From Niveispirillum sp. (GTDB lineage: Bacteria; Pseudomonadota; Alphaproteobacteria; Azospirillales; Azospirillaceae), in NCBI GenBank assembly GCA_016463045.1, contig JAEMSB010000378.1, positions 1-5,019 on the forward strand: DNA of 5,019 nucleotides, written 5' to 3'. This document shows, piece by piece, positions 1 through 5,019 of this stretch. The translations under genes and the position numbers were made by a program. Within the stretch, counting starts at the first letter, position 1. Every line of letters starts with the position of its first letter. The notes under the pieces were generated by a model. That model did no database searches. It had not been told where the DNA came from and saw nothing but the letters and a program-made list of their open reading frames with translations.

Positions 1-40
1 TTTATATTATTTGTGATTTATGAATGGTCGTTATTTGTAT

Positions 41-70
41 TTGGAATTACAAGGAAAAACAAAGTAAAAT
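41..70 (+). promoter_or_regulatory. Possible sigma-70-type promoter for the two-gene unit
   Basis: TTGGAA (41-46) resembles a -35 box and TAAAAT (65-70) a -10 box, with an 18-base spacer. They lie in the AT-rich leader about 100 bases before the first start codon. A small inverted repeat, TTGTA (35-39) and TACAA (48-52), overlaps the -35 box and could hold a regulator. In DNA this AT-rich, promoter-like hexamers arise by chance, so the call is tentative. Nothing else gene-like is seen in 1-163. Confidence 0.35.
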
Positions 71-143
71 ACACTTTTATGGAGAATTCAAGTATATTCA
101 AACAATTATAGCTTTTCTGGCGCTGCCGCAAACTTCACACTGT

Positions 144-161
144 CCCCCGTCATAAAGGGGG
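144..161 (+). promoter_or_regulatory. Hairpin overlapping the ribosome binding site of the first gene
   Basis: CCCCC (144-148) can pair with GGGGG (157-161) around the 8-base loop GTCATAAA. The GGGGG arm belongs to the AAAGGGGG stretch (154-161) that is the evident Shine-Dalgarno sequence, six bases before the ATG at 168. The stem would hide the ribosome binding site when folded, so it could dampen or condition translation. The stem has only five pairs, but all are G-C. A regulatory role is inference. Confidence 0.4.
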
Positions 162-167
162 CGATGA

Positions 168-1565
168 ATGACTGCTGACTGGAAAGGAATTAAGTTCGAT
201 CCCAATGCCGAAGTTGACTATCACTCAATATTCGAAGTTTCGGAGATATTGGAGAAATTTCGGGATCTGAAACGTCTTAAAACTGACGAAAAATTCATTC
301 GCTCATCGTTGGGCGCTGCGAACTCAAACGAGCTTGTCGCAGAGCGGCATACATCGCTGTTCAATGCCTTGTCGTCTGAAGTGTCGTCACGCTGCGAAAA
401 GGTCAGCTCCGTGATGGCGGCGAAACTGTCAGCCCATAAACAGGAGGTGGCGCGCGGCAAGGCCGAGAAGGAAAAAAGATCTGATTTCGATTTGGACCTC
501 TCGAAACGCAGTGAAAATACAAGACCGTGGACGCCGTTCAGTATCGGCAAATTCTGGTTCCTGCTGATATTTTCAATAGTGCTGCTTGGCATCAGTGTCA
601 GCACGGTCTATATCTACGCCACAAGTACACCATTGGAGATGCTGAAGGAGCATCCAATGCTGGCTGTACTTTTTTCCTCGGTTCCCATCGGCCTTTCGAT
701 AGCCTTTAAGGGCATATCATTGGTTATCAAGGATCCGGTAAGGCAGCGTTTATACAGCTACTTCATCTGGTTCATGGGCGTCCTTCACGGGATTATCTGG
801 GCCATGCTATTTTCCATCAAGATGGTGGATATTGCTCAGGATAATTATATCGATATCAATGATGTCGATATCAATAGTCTTCAGACTGCGGTAACCCATT
901 TTGTTGTAAACATCGCGGATGCAGTTGCAAATAATAAGGTTATATCAAGCATAATAGATTCTATAGCTGGCGTTCTTTTGGGAAGTATAAATATAGAAAC
1001 GCTGATTGCGTTCAATCAGATCATGGCTGAGGTTTTCATAGCGGCTGGATGTTGGTCCATTATTGAAAATATTTATAATTCCCATCACGTCCCTCGACTG
1101 GAGCAGAATGATGAGCGGCTTTATTATGAGCGCATGGAGGGCTATCATTACAATGCTATCCATCGCATTGAGGCTGTGCTGGCGAAACTGAATGCGGTGC
1201 AGACTGCAATTGGTCCCTTGCGCAAGGCCTATCTTGCCGCTGCACAGGCCGAACATTCGCACCTTTTTGCTGTCATGCTGATGAATGCGAGAGCCATTCG
1301 TGTCGATGACGACAGCAAGGTCATGTGGCGTCGCGATGAGACGGTCTATTCCCTGTACTCAGACGGGACAGTGCCGGAGGGCCCCAAGGATGTCCCGGCT
1401 GGTGACACGCCGCCGGCGTCGCCAGCGTCGGGACCCGTGCCGCCCCCCGATAGTGCGGTGCCGCCCGATAAGTCGGCAACACCTGACCCGGCCCCGACGG
1501 CAACCGACGGCGCGGCGCCGAAAACAACCGGTGACGGTCCGTCAGATTCACAGGGAGATTCATGA
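168..1565 (+). CDS. Uncharacterised multi-pass inner-membrane protein with proline-rich tail
   Basis: I do not recognise the family, and the function is unknown. The 465-residue product starts with a charged, helix-prone region (about 1-127, rich in K, R and E, possibly coiled coil near 55-105). Hydrophobic segments follow near 128-151, 163-187 and 196-219, and a fourth near 279-300, with a weaker one at 261-275. The basic stretch K-D-P-V-R-Q-R between segments 2 and 3 and the basic residues before segment 1 suggest that the N-terminus, this loop and the C-terminus are cytoplasmic. The acidic loop 220-260 would then be periplasmic. Residues 301-380 are again helical and charged, with repeated Y and H near 319-332. 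Residues 402-465 are a low-complexity P/A/T/D/G/S tail. The start is supported by AAAGGGGG six bases upstream; an ATG at 164 gives only four codons before a stop. GC content swings from about 33% in the core to over 70% in the tail. The stop overlaps the next start, implying coupled expression with the exported protein. Confidence 0.85.
   Translation: MTADWKGIKFDPNAEVDYHSIFEVSEILEKFRDLKRLKTDEKFIRSSLGAANSNELVAERHTSLFNALSSEVSSRCEKVSSVMAAKLSAHKQEVARGKAEKEKRSDFDLDLSKRSENTRPWTPFSIGKFWFLLIFSIVLLGISVSTVYIYATSTPLEMLKEHPMLAVLFSSVPIGLSIAFKGISLVIKDPVRQRLYSYFIWFMGVLHGIIWAMLFSIKMVDIAQDNYIDINDVDINSLQTAVTHFVVNIADAVANNKVISSIIDSIAGVLLGSINIETLIAFNQIMAEVFIAAGCWSIIENIYNSHHVPRLEQNDERLYYERMEGYHYNAIHRIEAVLAKLNAVQTAIGPLRKAYLAAAQAEHSHLFAVMLMNARAIRVDDDSKVMWRRDETVYSLYSDGTVPEGPKDVPAGDTPPASPASGPVPPPDSAVPPDKSATPDPAPTATDGAAPKTTGDGPSDSQGDS
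850..875 (+). repeat. Short tandem direct repeat inside the first gene
   Basis: TCGATATCAAT occurs at 850-860 and again at 865-875, a period of 15 bases that keeps the frame. It encodes the near-duplicate I-D-I-N-D / V-D-I-N-S in the acidic, probably periplasmic loop after the third membrane segment. It looks like a local in-frame duplication. The D/N pattern faintly recalls calcium-binding loops, but the spacing does not fit the standard D-x-N-x-D pattern. Confidence 0.55.
1552..1557 (+). promoter_or_regulatory. Ribosome binding site of the exported-protein gene
   Basis: AGGGAG lies inside the end of the first gene. It is four bases from the ATG at 1562 and seven from the in-frame ATG at 1565. 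The longer spacing is the more usual, so translation may really begin at 1565, removing one methionine. Either choice gives the same signal peptide. Confidence 0.6.
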
Positions 1566-2860
1566 TGAGAAAGCTGTTGGGTCTTCTCAGCGTCCTCATG
1601 TTCGCGATCATCGTTCCGGCGCGCGCCGATACGTTCATTCTGGCGCTTCCATCGGGCCTTGACAGTCCCACAACCATCGACGCCACAAACGCCATTGGCC
1701 GCTTTGTCCAAAGCCTGCCGAACCAGCAATCACACACGATTGTGGCGCTGAATGGCTATACGGGCCAGGAACTGATGCGGATCAGCGCCGATGATCTGGG
1801 TCGTGCGGGGGGGGATCGCCGGAAACTCCTGCCGCTGCTTAAAGCCAGGGTGCAGGTGCTGAATGATTACATGATGGGGAGCCCTGTCCGCAGCGACCTG
1901 GCGCAGCCCAAGGAAATGGCCGGCATCATTGATGTGGTCAGGACCCTAACCGCCGTCGCCAGCACCTATGGTGGCGACGGCGGTGCGGTCAAGGTGATCA
2001 TCGCCGGCAAGCGCTATTACGTGCGGGATGATGATGCGGGCCGGGCGACGATCGGAATTGCATATCCGGCAGATGGCAATCTTCTGTTGACCTCCGTTGC
2101 AAATCCATTTGGTACGGCCGATCTGACAGATCGGTTGAAGGGGGTGGACGTCATATTCTCCGATCTCGGACTGAGCTGGGGTGGTGGTCAGCACCGCGAA
2201 GCGCTTGACCGCTTCTGGCATCTCTATATCCATCGTCAGGGCGGGCGGCTGAACACCGTCGTCGGTGATCTGCAGAATGCACTCAATATTGCCAGCGGTC
2301 AGCAGAAGCCAGCACCGCGCCCGGTTCCCGTGTTCAATCCCGAAGCCGAGGATATGGACATGAACTTCGCTATCGACCGGGCGGCCTATGGGTGGGTGGT
2401 CAATCCGCGCAATAGTGTCACCTTTGCACCCGCCTATTCAGGCAGCTTCGTCACCAGCCGCGTAGCGGTCGCGATCCGCTGGAATAATCCAAATGTCGAT
2501 TACGATCTTCATGTCCGTACCGGCAGTGATCGCAAATGGATCAATTTCAAACAGATCATGACCCCGGACGGGAGGCATTTCAAAGACCTGAACCCTGCCA
2601 CCAATGATCGATACGAAGTTGTAGAGCTTACCGGTACTGTGGATCTGCGCAGGCTGCAGGTTTATGTCAATCTCTACAAAGGGTCCCCCAAAGGAACGGG
2701 TGGGGAAATCCGTCTGCGGATCGACAATTATTACTTCATCGGTGATTTCCAGTCGAATGCGGTGCGTGGTGACAGAGGGGCGGGGCTGTCATCCCCCATG
2801 GGCAACGCAGCCTGGATCCCGATTGATGTCACAAAGCTGGTCAAGATCCCCGTTCGTTAG
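1562..2860 (+). CDS. Exported protein, alpha/beta N-terminal part and DUF2135-like C-terminal domain
   Basis: Predicted secreted or periplasmic protein of unknown function. A Sec signal peptide is clear: M-M-R-K, a hydrophobic core at about 5-18, then A-R-A with cleavage after residue 22. No lipobox cysteine is present, so it is not a lipoprotein. Residues 23-245 alternate strands and helices (for example T-F-I-L-A-L-P near 24-30, H-T-I-V-A-L near 58-63, V-D-V-I-F-S-D near 195-201), loosely like a von Willebrand A fold. The metal-site motif D-x-S-x-S is absent, so that comparison is weak. A proline-rich linker (about 247-262) leads to a beta-rich domain (about 275-395) with I-R-W-N-N-P-N-V-D-Y-D-L-H-V at 305-318. 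This resembles the W-x(n)-D-L-D-L-H-V signature of DUF2135/YfaP-type domains. It is followed by strands such as L-Q-V-Y-V-N-L-Y and E-I-R-L-R-I. The ATGA overlap with the membrane protein gene and the hairpin right after the stop mark it as the last gene of a two-gene operon. A role as periplasmic partner of that membrane protein is inferred. Confidence 0.85.
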   Translation: MMRKLLGLLSVLMFAIIVPARADTFILALPSGLDSPTTIDATNAIGRFVQSLPNQQSHTIVALNGYTGQELMRISADDLGRAGGDRRKLLPLLKARVQVLNDYMMGSPVRSDLAQPKEMAGIIDVVRTLTAVASTYGGDGGAVKVIIAGKRYYVRDDDAGRATIGIAYPADGNLLLTSVANPFGTADLTDRLKGVDVIFSDLGLSWGGGQHREALDRFWHLYIHRQGGRLNTVVGDLQNALNIASGQQKPAPRPVPVFNPEAEDMDMNFAIDRAAYGWVVNPRNSVTFAPAYSGSFVTSRVAVAIRWNNPNVDYDLHVRTGSDRKWINFKQIMTPDGRHFKDLNPATNDRYEVVELTGTVDLRRLQVYVNLYKGSPKGTGGEIRLRIDNYYFIGDFQSNAVRGDRGAGLSSPMGNAAWIPIDVTKLVKIPVR

Positions 2861-2875
2861 GGGGGCTGCCCCCCT
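2859..2875 (+). terminator. Probable transcription terminator hairpin
   Basis: AGGGGGG (2859-2865) pairs perfectly with CCCCCCT (2869-2875) around the loop CTG, beginning inside the TAG stop codon of the exported-protein gene. The stem is strong, but no T-run follows, so it is an incomplete intrinsic terminator. It could also protect the mRNA 3' end. It separates the two-gene unit from the pump gene. Confidence 0.55.
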
Positions 2876-2891
2876 GTAACAGCCCGTTACA
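2875..2891. promoter_or_regulatory. Palindromic operator candidate TGTAAC-N5-GTTACA
   Basis: A perfect 6-base inverted repeat, TGTAAC (2875-2880) and GTTACA (2886-2891), flanks the spacer AGCCC. Palindromes of this size upstream of RND pump genes are often bound by TetR-family repressors, though no regulator is encoded here to confirm it. It directly follows the terminator stem and lies 134 bases before the pump start codon. Confidence 0.45.
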
Positions 2892-2927
2892 AATCCCTAC
2901 CATCCATTAACCAAGCCCAACGGACAG

Positions 2928-2985
2928 GTTACACGGTCCCGCCTATGGTGATCCCATGGGCGGGTCGTTTTCGGACGGCTGTAAC
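2928..2985. promoter_or_regulatory. Additional TGTAAC/GTTACA half-sites before the pump gene
   Basis: GTTACA recurs at 2928-2933 and TGTAAC at 2980-2985. Together with the palindrome this makes four exact copies of one hexamer in 111 bases, all between the two-gene unit and the pump start. Site centres are about 47 and 52 bases apart. The 10-mer AACGGACAGG also occurs twice (2919-2928 and 3007-3016). No convincing -35/-10 pair was found, so the pump promoter is not located. Confidence 0.35.
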
Positions 2986-3013
2986 CGCCCCTTTGCACAA
3001 GTCCCGAACGGAC

Positions 3014-3018
3014 AGGGG
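3014..3018 (+). promoter_or_regulatory. Ribosome binding site of the RND pump gene
   Basis: AGGGG sits six bases before the ATG at 3025 and decides that start over an in-frame ATG at 2956. The upstream start would add 23 residues without homologous character. Confidence 0.65.
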
Positions 3019-3024
3019 TTGGTC

Positions 3025-5019
3025 ATGGATGTCATCAAGCTGGGTTTGCGCAATCCGGCGGCGCTGGCCGTCGCGGTGTTGCTGGTGGTGGGGTTGGGCA
3101 TCTGGTCGGCGTTGACCTTGCCGGTGCAGCTGTTCCCCGAGGTCAAGCAGCCGACCTTGGGCATTGAGGCATCCTGGCGCGCGGCGTCACCCCAGGAGGT
3201 GGAGAGCGAGATTCTGGAGCCCATTGAGGATGTGATGAAGGGCCTGCCCGGTGTGACCGAGATGCAGGGCTTTGCCAATCCCGGTGGGGCGTTCGTCAGC
3301 CTGGAGTTTGATGCCAAGACCGACATGCAGCAGACCATGCTGGATGTCATCAGCCGGTTGAACCGCATCCCGTCGCGCCCTGCCGATGCCGATCCGCCGC
3401 GCCTGATCATGGGCGGCGGCGATAATGCCAATGAGACCCTGATCTATTATTTCGTGCAGAAGATGCCGGGGACGCCCGGCGCCCTGACCGACCATTACCA
3501 TTACCTGATCGAGGATGTGATCCCCCGGATCGAGGCGATCCAGGGCGTGGCGCGCGTGGATTTCGGCGGACAGGCCGAGGCGCCGCAGCAGGAAGTGCAG
3601 ATCATCTTCGACCCGTTCAAGATGGCGCAATATGGCATCACCATCCCCACCGTCTCGGGCCTGGTGGGCCGGGCGCAGGATGTGACGGGCGGCTTTGTCG
3701 ATGATGGACGGCGCATCTATACCGTCCGTTACAAGGGCCGGTTCAAGCCCGAACAGTTCAGCGATCTGGTCCTGGAATGGCGCGATGGCCGCCCGGTGAA
3801 GCTGGGCGATGTGGCCGAAATCAAGGTGCAGCTGGGCCGGCAGTGGCAATATGCCTTCCAGAATGGCAACGAGGCCATCGGCCTGCGCGTCATCCGCCGC
3901 GAAGGCGCCAATGTCCTGGCCACCTTGACCGAGGTCAAGGAACTGATGGCCGAGTTGCGCGACGGGGAGATGAAGGAAAAGGGCCTGACCAACAACCAGA
4001 GTTTCGATCCGTCCGTCTATATCGAGAGCGCCATCGGCCTGCTGACCGGGAATCTTCTGTCGGGCATTCTGCTGGCCGTGGCCGTGCTGTGGCTGTTCCT
4101 GCGGCGCACGCAGCTGACGCTGCTGGTCGCCATGACCATTCCCATCTCGCTGTTGTCGTTGTTCGCGGTGCTGGCCATTACGGGGCGGTCGATCAATGTC
4201 ATTTCGCTGGCCGGGCTGGCCTTTGCGGTGGGCATGGTGATCGACAGCGCCATCGTCGTGCTGGAAAACATCGTGCGCATGCGCGACCGGGGCATGGGCA
4301 ATGACGAGGCCAGCCATGAGGGCACGCGGCGGGTGATTTCCGCCCTGTTCGCGTCGGCCGCGACCACCGTCATCACCTTTGTGCCCATCGTGTTCATGCG
4401 TGAGGTGGAGGGGCAGATCTTCGCCGATCTGGCGCTGACCATCGCGGTCGGTGTCACGATCAGCCTGATCGTCTGCGCCACGGTGCTGCCCGTCGCGGCG
4501 GCCAAGCTGATGAAGGTGACGCCGCGCATGGGCGGCGAGGCGCGCTGGGTCGAATGGCTGTCCTTGAAGATCATGGATTTGACCAGCAACAACAGGAAGC
4601 GCGCTGCCGTCATCGCGGGGCTGGTCACCCTGTCGCTCGGCGGGTCCTACCTGCTGTTCCCGTCCATGTCGTACCTGCCGCCCGTGAAGCGTGACAGTGT
4701 CGACGCCTTCCTGAACTTCCCCGTCGGCACCTCGGTCGATCTGGCGAAGGAGGAGGTGGCCAAGGTCGTGGTCGACCGGTTCATGCCCTATTATACGGGC
4801 GAGAAGCAGCCCAAGGCCAAGAACTTCTATTTCATCGGCTGGCCGGGCGGCGGGTCCATCGCCGTGCGCCTGGAGGACCCGGAGCGGCTGGACGAGATGA
4901 TGGGGATCGTCAAGAACGAGATCCTGGCCGGCTTCCCCGATGTGCAGGGCTTCCCCAACCGTGGCAACCTGTTCGGTGGCCTGGGCGCGGAGGGCAATGT
5001 CTCCATCCTGCTGCAATCC
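3025..5019 (+). CDS. RND-family (AcrB/ACR_tran type) efflux transporter, 3' end outside window
   Basis: Inner-membrane, proton-driven RND efflux transporter. The family works as a trimer, normally with a membrane fusion protein and an outer-membrane channel. The reading frame is open to the last base: 665 codons, about 60-65% of a typical 1,030-1,090-residue pump. The N-terminus M-D-V-I-K-L-G-L-R-N-P and first membrane helix (about 11-30) are typical. They are followed by L-P-V-Q-L-F-P-E-V (32-40), the first porter region (about 35-330), and membrane helices near 336-358, 365-385, 391-415, 438-458 and 465-490. A seventh helix near 528-546 leads into the second periplasmic loop, which is cut off. 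The proton-relay helix reads G-M-V-I-D-S-A-I-V-V-L-E-N-I (403-416): the first of the two AcrB aspartates is kept (D407) and the second is serine. Substrate cannot be told; the sequence is nearer the drug/hydrophobe type than the metal type. No fusion-protein gene lies upstream; it may lie downstream. GC is about 65%, and codon use differs from the low-GC first gene. Confidence 0.93.
   Translation, partial: MDVIKLGLRNPAALAVAVLLVVGLGIWSALTLPVQLFPEVKQPTLGIEASWRAASPQEVESEILEPIEDVMKGLPGVTEMQGFANPGGAFVSLEFDAKTDMQQTMLDVISRLNRIPSRPADADPPRLIMGGGDNANETLIYYFVQKMPGTPGALTDHYHYLIEDVIPRIEAIQGVARVDFGGQAEAPQQEVQIIFDPFKMAQYGITIPTVSGLVGRAQDVTGGFVDDGRRIYTVRYKGRFKPEQFSDLVLEWRDGRPVKLGDVAEIKVQLGRQWQYAFQNGNEAIGLRVIRREGANVLATLTEVKELMAELRDGEMKEKGLTNNQSFDPSVYIESAIGLLTGNLLSGILLAVAVLWLFLRRTQLTLLVAMTIPISLLSLFAVLAITGRSINVISLAGLAFAVGMVIDSAIVVLENIVRMRDRGMGNDEASHEGTRRVISALFASAATTVITFVPIVFMREVEGQIFADLALTIAVGVTISLIVCATVLPVAAAKLMKVTPRMGGEARWVEWLSLKIMDLTSNNRKRAAVIAGLVTLSLGGSYLLFPSMSYLPPVKRDSVDAFLNFPVGTSVDLAKEEVAKVVVDRFMPYYTGEKQPKAKNFYFIGWPGGGSIAVRLEDPERLDEMMGIVKNEILAGFPDVQGFPNRGNLFGGLGAEGNVSILLQS

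Noticed and set aside
1..167. Possible end of an upstream gene or an attachment site in the AT-rich leader
   Set aside because: No open frame with coding character, tRNA end or long direct repeat is visible; only short AT-rich repeats such as ATTCAA at 86-91 and 96-101 are present.
164..178. A four-codon frame (M-N-D-C) overlapping the start of the first gene
   Set aside because: It is too short to call. It arises from the chance ATGAATG sequence, although ribosome initiation there cannot be excluded.
850..890. Dockerin or EF-hand-like calcium loop in D-I-N-D-V-D-I-N-S-L
   Set aside because: The acidic residues are not spaced as D-x-N-x-D with a following acidic ligand. The pattern is explained by a 15-base duplication.
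2956..3024. In-frame ATG at 2956 that would add 23 residues to the pump
   Set aside because: The extension has no family-like character, the ATG at 3025 has a good ribosome binding site, and the N-terminus from 3025 matches the usual RND start.
2945..3115. A 56-codon frame starting at 2945 that could be a leader peptide
   Set aside because: It overlaps the pump start out of frame, has no clear ribosome binding site, and its tryptophan- and arginine-rich end simply mirrors the pump's first membrane helix in another frame.
4017..4628. A 203-codon minus-strand frame
   Set aside because: It is antisense to the transmembrane part of the pump, with threonine-, serine- and methionine-rich translation typical of a reversed membrane-protein frame.
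3187..5016. A 609-codon open frame on the minus strand
   Set aside because: It lies wholly antisense to the RND pump gene. Its translation is low-complexity (rich in H, Q, D, G, R) with no domain, as expected for a shadow frame in GC-rich DNA.

Overview
The window looks like chromosomal DNA from a high-GC Gram-negative bacterium, probably a proteobacterium and plausibly an alphaproteobacterium. The reasons are a roughly 65% GC RND-pump gene with GC-rich third positions, a Sec signal peptide ending in A-R-A, and predicted periplasmic proteins. The genus cannot be fixed from the sequence. All convincing genes are on the + strand.

Layout. Positions 1-167 are a very AT-rich leader (29 G/C in the first 120 bases) with a possible promoter and a hairpin that overlaps the ribosome binding site of the first gene. 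Positions 168-1565 encode a 465-residue polytopic membrane protein of no family I recognise. Its start is joined by an ATGA overlap at 1562-1565 to a 432-residue exported protein (1562-2860). That protein has a signal peptide, an alpha/beta N-terminal part and a beta-rich C-terminal part with a D-Y-D-L-H-V motif like that of DUF2135-type domains. The two are almost certainly one transcription unit that ends at a G6/C6 hairpin at 2859-2875.

Positions 2861-3024 are a non-coding regulatory gap. It contains a perfect palindrome TGTAAC-N5-GTTACA and two more copies of the hexamer, a likely operator region for the next gene. From 3025 to the window edge runs the first 665 codons of an RND-family efflux transporter (usual family length about 1,030-1,090 residues). 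No membrane fusion protein or regulator gene precedes it.

How the parts relate. The two-gene unit probably makes an inner-membrane protein with large cytoplasmic parts and a periplasmic partner. The overlap argues that they are made together, but no biochemical role can be read from the sequence. The RND gene is a separate unit with its own control region. The striking contrast is compositional: the leader and the core of the first gene are 24-33% GC, the tail of the same gene exceeds 70% and the RND gene is near 65%. This suggests that the two-gene unit is an accessory or acquired element beside a standard efflux locus. It is the best candidate here for something undescribed.
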